64,000 nucleotides of DNA from an uncultured Pseudoteredinibacter sp. (GTDB taxonomy: Bacteria; Pseudomonadota; Gammaproteobacteria; Pseudomonadales; Cellvibrionaceae). Shown piece after piece: positions 9,273 through 16,801 of this stretch; positions within the stretch are counted from its first letter, which is position 1, and every line of letters starts with the position of its first letter. A program made the position numbers and the translations under genes. Location of the stretch: positions 806,001 through 870,000 of the forward strand of contig NZ_CANMSS010000001.1 in NCBI RefSeq assembly GCF_947500695.1, read 5' to 3'. The notes under the pieces are model-generated. The model had not been told where the DNA came from. It saw nothing but the letters and a program-made list of their open reading frames with translations, and did not search any database.

Positions 9273-10391
9273 ATGGAAATGAGCGACTACCTTCAATTTA
9301 TGGTTGAACATGGCGCATCGGATTTGTTTTTTAGCACCAATGCACCGGTGATGATTAAGATCGAAGGTCAGATACACCCGGTGCAATCTCAGCATACGAT
9401 GGCAGTAGGCGAAGTGAAGACCCTAGCCTATAGCTTAATGCAAGATCACCACATACAGCGCTTTGAACAGGACTGGGAGCTTAACTTTGCGGCCTCCATT
9501 AAAGGCCTAGCTCGCTTTCGAATTAACCTGCTGAGACAGCGTGGTGAAGTCGCCATGGTGGTGCGGCATGTAAAAACCGAGATCCCGAGCTTTACAGAGC
9601 TGCACCTTCCCTCTTCCCTTAAAGAGCTGGTGATGCACCGCCGCGGACTCGTATTAGTAGCCGGCGCAACCGGCTCGGGCAAATCCACCACCATGGCCGC
9701 CATGTTGGATTATCGAAATGCCCACCATCATAGCCACATACTCACCATCGAAGACCCGATTGAGTATCTGCATCACTATAAAAGATCCATCGTTAATCAA
9801 CGAGAAATTGGCAGCGACACTCAAAGCTATGCCAGCGCTTTAAAAAACGCCATGCGCGAAGCACCCGATGTAATTTTGATTGGCGAGATTCGCGACAGTG
9901 AGACCATGCATAGCGCCATCACCTATGCCGAAACTGGTCATCTATGCTTGGGGACCATTCACGCCGCCAATGCCATTGAAACCTTAGACCGCGTGTTGAA
10001 CTTCTTTCCTGAAAAACAACATCGACAACTACGCACCGATTTATCGCGCAACCTAAGAGCCATTGTTTGCCAGCGCCTGCTCATCGGCCTAGATAAAAAA
10101 CGCTGGCCAGCCTTTGAAATACTGCCGGAATCACCCTACATCAGCGAATTAATACAAAACGACAAAATAGAAGAAATCGCCGAAGCACTAGAGCGCGGCA
10201 TGGACATCGGCGCCAGAAATTTTGATGACGACATCTTTGCACTATTCCAAGAAGGAAAGATCAGCGAAGAGGAGGCACTAAGCCATGCCGACTCTCGCCA
10301 CAATCTAAAAGTAAAAATGCGCCTAAGCCAAAAACAAGAGGCTGGGCAATCAGAAATAAGCAAAGACCTAGACTGGGACCACAGTCCTTAA
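9273..10391 (+). CDS. PilT/PilU-family type IV pilus retraction ATPase
   Basis: 372 aa hexameric secretion ATPase of the PilT/PilU branch. The N-terminal PAS-like domain begins MEMSDYLQFMVEHGASDLFF. Walker A is GATGSGKSTTMAAM near residue 132, the Asp box is LTIEDPIEY, Walker B is DVILIGEIRDSETM and the His box is TGHLCLGTIHAAN. The phrase RRGLVLVAGATGSGKS and the C-terminal QEGKISEEEALSHADS fit PilU better than PilT. No other pilus gene is nearby, so it is an orphan copy that may assist PilT from elsewhere. An alternative ATG lies two codons in. Confidence 0.88.
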   Translation: MEMSDYLQFMVEHGASDLFFSTNAPVMIKIEGQIHPVQSQHTMAVGEVKTLAYSLMQDHHIQRFEQDWELNFAASIKGLARFRINLLRQRGEVAMVVRHVKTEIPSFTELHLPSSLKELVMHRRGLVLVAGATGSGKSTTMAAMLDYRNAHHHSHILTIEDPIEYLHHYKRSIVNQREIGSDTQSYASALKNAMREAPDVILIGEIRDSETMHSAITYAETGHLCLGTIHAANAIETLDRVLNFFPEKQHRQLRTDLSRNLRAIVCQRLLIGLDKKRWPAFEILPESPYISELIQNDKIEEIAEALERGMDIGARNFDDDIFALFQEGKISEEEALSHADSRHNLKVKMRLSQKQEAGQSEISKDLDWDHSP

Positions 10392-10509
10392 ATACCTCTA
10401 AAAAAACAAAATCAGAGCCAAAAACAGAGACTGAATAGAACAAAAAACACCCAATAAAATAACAACAACAAAGAAACAAAGCCAAAGCCTATACAAAACA
10501 AAAAAGCAC

Positions 10510-10538
10510 TTGACCCAAACCCCACAACCCCCTATTAT
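10510..10538 (+). promoter_or_regulatory. promoter of tRNA-Arg copy 1
   Basis: -35 TTGACC and -10 TATTAT, 17-base spacer, ending 13 bases before the tRNA. The GC-rich stretch after the -10 (CGCGCC) is typical of stringently controlled tRNA promoters. The preceding ~110 bases are A-rich with no gene. Confidence 0.75.
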
Positions 10539-10551
10539 TCGCGCCCTCAAC

Positions 10552-10628
10552 GCACTCGTAGCTCAGCTGGATAGAGTACTCGGCTACGAACCGAGCGGTC
10601 GAAGGTTCGAATCCTTCCGAGTGCGCCA
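10552..10628 (+). tRNA. tRNA-Arg(ACG), copy 1
   Basis: 77 bases with encoded CCA. Acceptor stem GCACTCG/CGAGTGC, anticodon loop CTACGAA giving anticodon ACG, T-arm GGTTCGAATCC. An identical gene lies inverted 2.7 kb downstream. ACG is normally edited to ICG by TadA, whose gene is also in this window. Confidence 0.97.
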
Positions 10629-10686
10629 TACAAATAAAAACGCCCCCTTAGGCTAGGCCTAAGGGGGCGTTTTTATTTGTATGGCG
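10624..10686 (+). terminator. 30-bp perfect hairpin terminator overlapping the tRNA-Arg 3' end
   Basis: Perfect inverted repeat of 30 bases per arm with a 3-base loop (TAG). The core is CGCCCCCTTAGGC paired with its complement and flanked by A- and T-runs, so it works as a terminator in both directions. The outer arm begins with the last tRNA bases CGCCA, so the tRNA CCA end is mirrored as ATGGCG on the far side. Confidence 0.85.
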
Positions 10687-10816
10687 TTCTTGGCTGGTAA
10701 GAAGCTTCGTGGTTCGACCGATTGCGACCAAGCAATCGGGACTGCGCTCAGGAGAGCGCACCCCCAGGGTCAAAATACGCCCAAGCGTATTTTGAGTCCA
10801 TCCTTCTTTCTAATTC
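10687..10816. repeat. tRNA-linked hairpin-rich repeat, short copy
   Basis: No gene. About 130 bases that recur, inverted, downstream of the second tRNA-Arg. Shared blocks include TTCTTGGC-GGTAAGA, CTTCGTGGTTCGAC, GATTGCGACCAAG, the hairpin CTGCGCTCAGGAGAGCGCA and GAGTCCATCCTTCT. This copy lacks an ~80-base middle block present in the other. The remaining ~115 bases to the next gene show nothing recognisable. Confidence 0.7.
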
Positions 10817-10932
10817 ATTTGCGCGGTCGATCAAACTAAGAAATAGAGCAAATACAGATCACGTGGTCATATACCGTTGCACCAAACACGCCAAAGATTT
10901 TTTATTCGGCGGTTAAGAAGTTTGATTCATAA

Positions 10933-11193
10933 TTATCGTTCTTCCGGCAACAGGGTAATTTTACTGGGGGCCACAAAGATAGTATTGCCTTGAAAATCTG
11001 AAATCACCCCATTAACCATAAGCTTTTCACCAACACTAAATCTCTTAATACTAGGCTGTGATTTAATATCGGTTTTTACCCAAAACACCCCAAAACTATC
11101 ATTCTTAGAAACACTCAGAATTATGTTTGCACTGTTATCTTCATTAAACAGGATATCGACAACCCAACCAGTCCATTCTACCTCCATCCCCAT
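10933..11193 (-). CDS. small hypothetical protein, possible OB-like fold
   Basis: 86 aa, soluble. Alternating beta-strand pattern (VEWTGWVVDILF, IILSVSKNDSFGVFWVK, FSVGEKLMVNGVISDF, NTIFVAPSKITLL) suggests a small beta-barrel like OB-fold proteins. The phrase GEKLMVNGVISDFQGNTIFVAPSKI is what an OB strand 3-5 region looks like. Function unknown. Last of three small same-strand genes lying downstream of the RES-Xre pair; 21 bases after the previous gene. Confidence 0.55.
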   Translation of the reverse strand: MGMEVEWTGWVVDILFNEDNSANIILSVSKNDSFGVFWVKTDIKSQPSIKRFSVGEKLMVNGVISDFQGNTIFVAPSKITLLPEER

Positions 11194-11214
11194 ATATGCT
11201 TCTTCTATCGTATT

Positions 11215-11562
11215 TCACACGTAGGGTCTGGATTGCTTCACTTCTACAAGTATTTTTTCTGCTGGGTGAACAGGAATCGGTGTCTTTTTTGGGGTTTCGG
11301 CTTGATTCTCAATATCGGATAGTCCATTTATAGAAGGTGCCGCTTCGCTTAGTTTACCAGATGGATTTTCGTCCATTAACTTTAGCAGAGGCTCCTGCGT
11401 GATACTAGGAGGCACTGGCTTCGTGTACTCGAACAAACCATAGAGAACGCTAACCCTAGTGCCTCGCTCAGAGTTTTTGTCCACCACCCACCATAACAGC
11501 AGAGATACAGCAGAGACGACAAGAAAACCTGTCACGCTGAGCTTATCTAAAAGTGCTTTCAT
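11215..11562 (-). CDS. hypothetical membrane-anchored protein
   Basis: 115 aa. One transmembrane segment at residues ~10-27 (VTGFLVVSAVSLLLWWVV), then a polar, proline-rich tail without evident fold, probably periplasmic. No family recognised. Sits between the 3-TM protein and the OB-like protein with short gaps, so the three are probably one transcription unit. Confidence 0.5.
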   Translation of the reverse strand: MKALLDKLSVTGFLVVSAVSLLLWWVVDKNSERGTRVSVLYGLFEYTKPVPPSITQEPLLKLMDENPSGKLSEAAPSINGLSDIENQAETPKKTPIPVHPAEKILVEVKQSRPYV

Positions 11563-11614
11563 TTTTTATCTCCAAGCGTCCATGACTAAATTGCGCTGAT
11601 CGTTATCCACCAAC

Positions 11615-11884
11615 TCATCTCCCTTCATACGCCGCACAAGCGTAAAGATAAAATATCAAAGCCGTAAGCACCGGAGTCAACCATATAAAGATGCCAATAC
11701 TAAATCCCCCGCCATTACCTGCACTATAAAAAAAGTACTTGGTAGCAGCGAAAAACAACAAAGCTACAAAACCCATTAAAAAACCACGAAAAGCAATGTG
11801 CTCAATACTCACTTGATCCTGCACCCATCTACGAGGCAAGATCGCACAGCAAATGATGTAAATTATAATAATTAGAACAGCCAT
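11615..11884 (-). CDS. hypothetical small integral membrane protein
   Basis: 89 aa, about three transmembrane helices (residues 2-14, 34-52, 63-83), almost no soluble part. No family recognised. 108 bases downstream of the RES gene on the same strand, and first of the three small genes there. Confidence 0.5.
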   Translation of the reverse strand: MAVLIIIIYIICCAILPRRWVQDQVSIEHIAFRGFLMGFVALLFFAATKYFFYSAGNGGGFSIGIFIWLTPVLTALIFYLYACAAYEGR

Positions 11885-11992
11885 TGTTTCTTCATATTCT
11901 TTTAGGTGTTAAGGAAAAAATGGACAGCGTAAAAACTTGTTTCAAAGAATTTTACAAATCATCAATGTTAAAACGTCTCGAAAATACCCCCC

Positions 11993-12463
11993 CTACTTCC
12001 GCAACCTAGAATCATACCTAAAAGGCAAAACCTCTCCATACTTAAGCTTGGTAAAATCCGGATGAGCTGGGTTAAGTAAATAATTATATTCACCCATTAC
12101 CGCCACACTAGGCACTTGAAGAACGACAGAGCTTTGCGCATCTACCCAAGCATCACCTGTGGCTTGAACACTGGGCGCCATGGCGGGCTCAGCCCAATCG
12201 TTGGGGAGATCACTAATATCTATGTGTTCTACAAGGGATTCGTCAAAAGAAACTGAGACCTGACGGTAAACATTGAGGATATCCGCACGACCCAAATGTA
12301 CCAGAAGCTCCATGGCCGATTGAGCGAGACTACTACCTAAGTACACCACCCTAATGCCTTTAGAATTCCAGCGGCCGCCATATAGAAAAGCGCCCTCTCC
12401 CGATATCATTTCTGCAACGCTGTTCGAAAATTCTGGGGCCGCAATACGGTAGCCGCTAAGCAC
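11993..12463 (-). CDS. RES-domain toxin (NAD+ phosphorylase type)
   Basis: 156 aa. RES toxins degrade cellular NAD+ and are neutralised by a Xre/MbcA/ParS antitoxin. The family residues are visible: the early arginine (YRIA), GGRWNSKG, the catalytic-region glutamate in SSLAQSAMELLVH and the serine in LQVPSVAVMGEYNYLLNP. Length is normal, so it appears intact. The GTG start overlaps the antitoxin TAG stop by one base. The pair forms a classical type II module with antitoxin first. Confidence 0.9.
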   Translation of the reverse strand: MLSGYRIAAPEFSNSVAEMISGEGAFLYGGRWNSKGIRVVYLGSSLAQSAMELLVHLGRADILNVYRQVSVSFDESLVEHIDISDLPNDWAEPAMAPSVQATGDAWVDAQSSVVLQVPSVAVMGEYNYLLNPAHPDFTKLKYGEVLPFRYDSRLRK

Positions 12464-12981
12464 TAGCTAAAGACCCCATGACGAAGACGCCCAATTAAAT
12501 CCTCTACATCTCTAGCGCCAAATTCTGTGCTCGCTCTCTCTAGTGGAGTTTCTCCCTCCAGCAAATCAAGAGGCATTCTAAGCCAGGCTATCGCCGCTTC
12601 ATCGTCACCCTGCATTAAAGCCAGCGCTTGATCCTTCAATTGCGCGAAGCGAATGGCCCGATCGGATTCATCCACCTCAAGCCGGCCGCTCTTTTTGCGG
12701 CGGGTCATGGTGCTGGGCGGGATCCCCAATATTTGCGCAACCTCTTTTTGAGAAGCATTAAGGCCAATTTCGAGCTGTTCGATAGCCTTGAACGACAAAC
12801 CCTCTTTTAGGCTTTTGCGCACGCCTGCTCGACTAAACTCTTTGATACCAGAGACTTCCTTGGTCAGAGCCCTTACCGGGCGAAGACGAGCAGTGCTAGC
12901 TGGCCTTAGCGTGACTGCAGAAGCCGCCTTGGACTTATTCTTCGCAGGGCCTTTTTTGGGGGATGCTATAGCTGTAGCCAT
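12463..12981 (-). CDS. Xre/MbcA/ParS-family antitoxin
   Basis: 172 aa. A basic, disordered N-terminus (~residues 1-45) precedes a helix-turn-helix (LNASQKEVAQILGIPPSTMTRR) and a C-terminal DUF2384 toxin-binding domain ending in WLRMPLDLLEGETP and DLIGRLRHG. It represses its own operon in known systems. The start is supported by GGAG upstream and a good promoter. Confidence 0.9.
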   Translation of the reverse strand: MATAIASPKKGPAKNKSKAASAVTLRPASTARLRPVRALTKEVSGIKEFSRAGVRKSLKEGLSFKAIEQLEIGLNASQKEVAQILGIPPSTMTRRKKSGRLEVDESDRAIRFAQLKDQALALMQGDDEAAIAWLRMPLDLLEGETPLERASTEFGARDVEDLIGRLRHGVFS

Positions 12982-13011
12982 TTGGGCACTCCATGATATT
13001 CATATGGTTTT

Positions 13012-13040
13012 ATTATCGGTTTGAATTTGGGTGCTGTCAA
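13012..13040 (-). promoter_or_regulatory. promoter of the antitoxin-toxin operon
   Basis: On the minus strand: -35 TTGACA, 17-base spacer, -10 GATAAT, ~30 bases before the antitoxin start. The leader includes the near-palindrome CATATGAATATCATGG, a possible autorepression site. Confidence 0.6.
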
Positions 13041-13114
13041 ACTTGGCTTGGGGGGATTGGGATTAGCGGATTTATGGCCTATTGGCTTAGATATTTTCGG
13101 CTTTGGTTTTGGTT

Positions 13115-13309
13115 TTAAGAGAAGGATGGACTCAAAACACGCTTGGGCGTGTTTTGACCCTGCGGGTGCGCACTCCTGTGCGCAGTCCCGATTTCTTGGT
13201 CGCAATCAGTTATGGTTTATTCCTATAAACCACCCTTCGGGCCGCTAAAGCGGCGCAAAATCACTCCAGGTGATTTTGTCGAACCACGAAGGCTCTTACC
13301 GGCCAAGAA
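13115..13309. repeat. tRNA-linked hairpin-rich repeat, long copy
   Basis: No gene. Inverted homologue of the block after tRNA-Arg copy 1, with an extra ~80-base middle section. On the minus strand it reads as a chain of short hairpins: AAAATCACCTGGAGTGATTTT type, CCGC/GCGG, GTTTA/TAAAC, TGCGCAC/GTGCGCA and AAAACACG/CGTGTTTT. It ends in the same GAGTCCATCCTTCT as copy 1. Purpose unknown. Confidence 0.7.
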
Positions 13310-13370
13310 CGCCATACATACAAAAAAGCCCCCAAGGCAGGGCCTTGGGGGCTTTTTTGTATGTATGGCG
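13310..13370 (-). terminator. 29-bp perfect hairpin terminator overlapping tRNA-Arg copy 2
   Basis: Perfect inverted repeat of 29 bases per arm with a 3-base loop. Core AAAAAAGCCCCCAAGGC and its complement; poly-T on both strands. As with copy 1, the outer arm includes the tRNA 3' end (CGCCAT mirrored as ATGGCG), but the stem sequence itself differs from copy 1. Confidence 0.85.
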
Positions 13371-13442
13371 CACTCGGAAGGATTCGAACCTTCGACCGCT
13401 CGGTTCGTAGCCGAGTACTCTATCCAGCTGAGCTACGAGTGC
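13366..13442 (-). tRNA. tRNA-Arg(ACG), copy 2
   Basis: 77 bases, same sequence as copy 1 (acceptor GCACTCG/CGAGTGC, anticodon ACG, encoded CCA), opposite orientation. With copy 1 it brackets the toxin-antitoxin segment. Confidence 0.97.
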
Positions 13443-13454
13443 GTTGAGGCGCGT

Positions 13455-13483
13455 ATAATAGGGATGCACACCTATTGAGTCAA
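13455..13483 (-). promoter_or_regulatory. promoter of tRNA-Arg copy 2
   Basis: Minus strand: -35 TTGACT, 17-base spacer, -10 TATTAT, then ACGCGCC before the tRNA. The -10 and the leader match copy 1, so the promoter was duplicated with the gene. Confidence 0.75.
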
Positions 13484-13634
13484 GCCGTTTTTTAAAAAAA
13501 TGAAACAATTAAGCTAGGGGCCCATTTCGTCAGCCTGTATTTTGATCAGAAGCAGCCTAAGGCAATTAAACTTCTTTAAAAACAATCACTTCCAAACAAG
13601 CGTCTTTCTAATCGTAGCATCTGTTTTAAAAGCG

Positions 13635-13682
13635 TTGACAGCTCTTAATACGAGCAATACACTAATGATAATGATTATCATT
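13635..13682 (+). promoter_or_regulatory. promoter with a perfect Fur box
   Basis: -35 TTGACA (13635), 17-base spacer, -10 TACACT (13658-13663). Directly after it comes AATGATAATGATTATCATT (13664-13682), a perfect 9-1-9 palindrome containing the GATAAT-N-ATTATC core of Fur sites. Fur bound here would cover the transcription start, predicting iron repression. Confidence 0.85.
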
Positions 13683-13701
13683 TATTGAGTCGAAGCTGAA
13701 T

Positions 13702-14187
13702 ATGAATGCTATTTGCCCATCACATCAACAAGCGCTGATCCAAAACCCAAAACAGGCGCTGTCCGCCTGCCGTAAGCTTATTGATGAAGGAACCAAGTGT
13801 CATCATGCGGCTGAGTATGGTGAATCTTGCCATCGCTTTCAGGCTGGAGTAGAAATCTGCCAAATGATCTTGTCTCACTCCCCTAACCCAGCAATGGTGG
13901 CATTACGAGTGATCGCTGGGCACAATCTTTCAGCTTCTTATGTCGCGCTTGGCGATAATCTCTACGCCGAAAAAGCTCTGTATATTGTGCACAATGAGAT
14001 TTGCGCTCTATGCCAAGATTCTAGCCAGCAGCGCTGCATTCGGCTTGAGGCACTAAGCCAATTACAAACCACCCTGTTTTCTTTAACATCACAGCTTGGC
14101 CATATGGGTAAAAGTGAAGAACTGCACGAGACCATTACTGAGGCAGAAGCGATTGCCGAGCACACGGCCCAGCAACTTTTTCACTAG
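13702..14187 (+). CDS. iron-regulated hypothetical protein, TPR-like helices
   Basis: 161 aa, cytoplasmic, all-helical. Helix pairs such as ALSACRKLIDEGTKC, MVALRVIAGHNLSASYVAL and DNLYAEKALYIVHNEIC resemble tetratricopeptide units, so a protein-binding adaptor is plausible. It contains eight cysteines, including CPSH, CALC and QQRC, and several histidines, more than usual for a TPR protein; metal binding is possible but unproven. A single-gene unit behind a perfect Fur box, ending at a hairpin terminator. No family name recognised. Confidence 0.8.
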   Translation: MNAICPSHQQALIQNPKQALSACRKLIDEGTKCHHAAEYGESCHRFQAGVEICQMILSHSPNPAMVALRVIAGHNLSASYVALGDNLYAEKALYIVHNEICALCQDSSQQRCIRLEALSQLQTTLFSLTSQLGHMGKSEELHETITEAEAIAEHTAQQLFH

Positions 14188-14190
14188 CAA

Positions 14191-14217
14191 AAAAGCGAGC
14201 CCATAGAGCTCGCTTTT
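14191..14217. terminator. bidirectional terminator
   Basis: AAAAGCGAGC / GCTCGCTTTT hairpin with 7-base loop between two convergent genes; A-run on one side and T-run on the other. Confidence 0.85.
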
Positions 14218-14237
14218 CAGTGGGTCCAGCTTTCAGA

Positions 14238-15770
14238 TTAGGAAGCTTGCTTTTCATCCATCATTTCATCAATACGCTTGAGAATCATATCGCTCTCACT
14301 TTCCGCGATCTTCATATTGTCGATAATCCTTTGCCTAATTTCAGGCATAAAGCGCCAGTTTGCATCACGCAAGTCAACAGCTTCTTGCACCGCACGATGC
14401 ACCGCAGCATGCGGTGCCTCCAATGCCTTATACGCTTGAGTATGGCTAAAACTTTTTGAACCATCCCCCTCGTAATACCAGCGCCCCATTCGACAGCCGG
14501 TGTGGTCGATGGATATTGCCGCTATTTCATCTTCGCGCCCGCTGGAATCATCTAACGCTAAATAACCATTCTGTTTAAAAATAATATGGTCAAGTTTTGC
14601 CAAGGTACCAAAAGTTCTATCTTTAGCATTGGTGACGTAACGACGTGTCGTTTCAGCAGATTCAGAAAAGTCGTTAAAGCGATGCTTAAACTCTTCCACT
14701 TGCTGACTGATTTGATTAGCGGAGCTACTGGAAGTTTCTGCCTTACTCACCATATCTTGTACACGAGAACTAAAGCCACCCATGGTAGAAGAAACTTCAA
14801 TGGCAGCCTCTTTGGTACGATTCGAAAGCGCTTTTACTTCTTCAGCTACCACCGCAAAACCGCGCCCCTGCTCACCTGCACGAGCGGCTTCAATAGCAGC
14901 GTTTAAGGCTAACAAGCTGGTTTGATCGGCAATTTCAGTAATAATCGATAAAGACGCCGAAACTTTTTCGCTGTCTTCACCTAAGGCTTTCACCACCTCA
15001 GCCACTTCTTGAATACTGCAATTAATCTCGGTTAACTGGCTCGCCATCTTATCAACTTCTTGCTGGCTTTCTCTTGCTGCTTCACCGCTACTATTCGCGA
15101 TGGTTTCTACTTCGAAAACTTCACGGGAAATTCTATCCAAATCAGCCTGGTTAGTTTTTAGGTTTCTGATCAAATTTACCGTATTAAGATTATGCAATTC
15201 AGAATGCAGCTCATTAGCCGCCAGCAAATCCATGCCCTCTTGCATGCGATCAATCGATAAATTAATAGAGCACAGTGAGTTTCTTAACTGACCAGGCAAG
15301 CCTTTATATAAAGCCTTACGATCATAAGAGCCTTTGGCCACGTAGTTAAAGCAACTATTTACTTCTTTAAAGTAAGATTCAATACGATCCAATAAATCGT
15401 TCAACTCCCAAGCCACAAGGCCCAGTTCGCCCATGCCTTTGGTTCTTACAATTCGCTTGTAAAACGAACCCTGATTGGCGGATTTGATGGTACCGTGCAC
15501 AGCTTCTATTAAGTTGAATATTTGCTTAGAAGACTGATGAATCCACAAAGAAAAGACCAAACTAAGCACCGGCGCCAGCAATAACCACCAAGCAGGATCC
15601 AATAAAACAAAGGCCATACCATTACTGAGCCACACTAGGGCCAGCACTGTCCAAACCGCCATTTGGATGCGGGTTCTAAAAAATGGAATCTGGCTACTGA
15701 TATTCTTTCTATTTGCAGCTTTAGATTTAAACTCTGGCTTTTGATTAATACTCGTGCCATTTTTCATCAT
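14238..15770 (-). CDS. methyl-accepting chemotaxis protein with CZB domain
   Basis: 510 aa chemoreceptor. Two transmembrane helices lie close together (~residues 35-75) with almost no periplasmic domain, so it senses internally. The signalling hairpin tip is intact ([20 protein letters not shown], then [17 protein letters not shown], near residues 285-320). The C-terminus is a chemoreceptor zinc-binding (CZB) domain: [13 protein letters not shown], with further histidines in the [10 protein letters not shown] helix. CZB domains sense zinc or hypochlorite-type oxidants. It is co-transcribed with the PAS protein just upstream (8-base gap), which may be its sensory partner. Confidence 0.9.
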   Translation of the reverse strand: MMKNGTSINQKPEFKSKAANRKNISSQIPFFRTRIQMAVWTVLALVWLSNGMAFVLLDPAWWLLLAPVLSLVFSLWIHQSSKQIFNLIEAVHGTIKSANQGSFYKRIVRTKGMGELGLVAWELNDLLDRIESYFKEVNSCFNYVAKGSYDRKALYKGLPGQLRNSLCSINLSIDRMQEGMDLLAANELHSELHNLNTVNLIRNLKTNQADLDRISREVFEVETIANSSGEAARESQQEVDKMASQLTEINCSIQEVAEVVKALGEDSEKVSASLSIITEIADQTSLLALNAAIEAARAGEQGRGFAVVAEEVKALSNRTKEAAIEVSSTMGGFSSRVQDMVSKAETSSSSANQISQQVEEFKHRFNDFSESAETTRRYVTNAKDRTFGTLAKLDHIIFKQNGYLALDDSSGREDEIAAISIDHTGCRMGRWYYEGDGSKSFSHTQAYKALEAPHAAVHRAVQEAVDLRDANWRFMPEIRQRIIDNMKIAESESDMILKRIDEMMDEKQAS

Positions 15771-15778
15771 TTTATCTC

Positions 15779-16324
15779 CTAGGCTGCGTCCAAGCTCTGC
15801 ATATACTGAATATAACTTTGATTCTGCTCAGCGATATGATCTTCTAAGATTTTTATAGAACGATCAGGAGCTGTCTTACGATCACCCTGCGCTTCAGCTT
15901 CACGCATTTTTTCGTATACGACCTCAATAGCGTTGATTGCTCCAGGTGCCGGCTTGCGGCGTACAGAATAATAGCCTCTTAGATTGCCACGTTCGTCGAA
16001 ATCGGGAGTGACGTTGGCAAACACCCAATAATATGCACCGGATTTGCAAAGATTTTTTACATAACCAAAAAATTCTCGAGTTGCCTTTAACTCCTGCCAT
16101 AACAACTTGAATACACCTCTGGGCATATCTGGGTGTCGGATAATATTGTGTTGCTGGCCCAAGAGTTCATCTTCTACAAAGCCCGAAACCTCCATAAAGG
16201 TGCGGTTGATATAAGTTAAACGCCCAGTAGTGTCTGTTTTACTGACAATAAAACCGTCTTCGGCAAGATGCACTTCCTTATCTATGGGCTTTATCAGCCC
16301 TTTCCTTGATGACTTCTTATCCAA
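15779..16324 (-). CDS. PAS-domain sensor protein, Aer-like
   Basis: 181 aa. One PAS domain very close to the N-terminal sensor of the aerotaxis receptor Aer: [20 protein letters not shown], then [42 protein letters not shown] and [11 protein letters not shown]. In Aer this domain binds FAD and reports redox state. Here the PAS part is a free-standing protein with a short helical tail, and the signalling half is the MCP encoded next. Together they look like a split aerotaxis receptor. Confidence 0.87.
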   Translation of the reverse strand: MDKKSSRKGLIKPIDKEVHLAEDGFIVSKTDTTGRLTYINRTFMEVSGFVEDELLGQQHNIIRHPDMPRGVFKLLWQELKATREFFGYVKNLCKSGAYYWVFANVTPDFDERGNLRGYYSVRRKPAPGAINAIEVVYEKMREAEAQGDRKTAPDRSIKILEDHIAEQNQSYIQYMQSLDAA

Positions 16325-16801
16325 GATATACCGCCCTTAAAACACAAAAGTTTCCACATCCTGCGATCATTCCAATGAGCAAACTTGCAATTAAGCACCA
16401 CCTGTCATTATTTACAAAAAATCGCCACTTACCCCTGTAACGGCCAAGGTTAATGGTGCTTGAGACTACTTAAGTATGGATTAGTCCACTTTTGTCGAGT
16501 AATTCATCAATTAGGCCAATATATTGATGCAGATCAATTATTAAGGCTAAAAGCGGAACTTTTCTACACATTAGCCGCCTGCAACAGTACATATATTTCA
16601 GTCAATTATATTGACCCAACAATATTGTGTGAGCCAGTTGGCAGAGGCTAGAAAGGAATTAATACCGATAAAGTATTAAATAACTGAATCTCTTCAAGGT
16701 AAGCTAAAGCTCTAACTCACAGAGGCCTGCAGCCGTTTTCAGACCTTACTTACCGCAACCCCGGCAAGCTTTTCCACGCCACAACTGACGGGAGAAGAAC
16801 T
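16325..16801. promoter_or_regulatory. intergenic region with FNR/Anr box and a second palindrome
   Basis: 477 bases between divergent genes, no convincing gene. At 16524-16537 is TTGATGCAGATCAA, a perfect match to the FNR/Anr consensus TTGAT-N4-ATCAA. At 16601-16615 is a second perfect palindrome GTCAAT-TAT-ATTGAC, regulator unknown. The FNR/Anr site lies ~200 bases before the PAS-MCP operon and ~265 before the gene on the plus strand; which is controlled cannot be decided here. Confidence 0.7.

Noticed and set aside
10722-10916. Plus-strand frame of 64 codons after tRNA-Arg
   Set aside because: It lies in the hairpin-rich repeat; the matching frame in the inverted copy is the same repeat, not a gene.
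16460-16651. 63-codon frame before the DUF7689-like gene
   Set aside because: Overlaps the FNR/Anr site and palindrome; no ribosome binding site or protein-like pattern.
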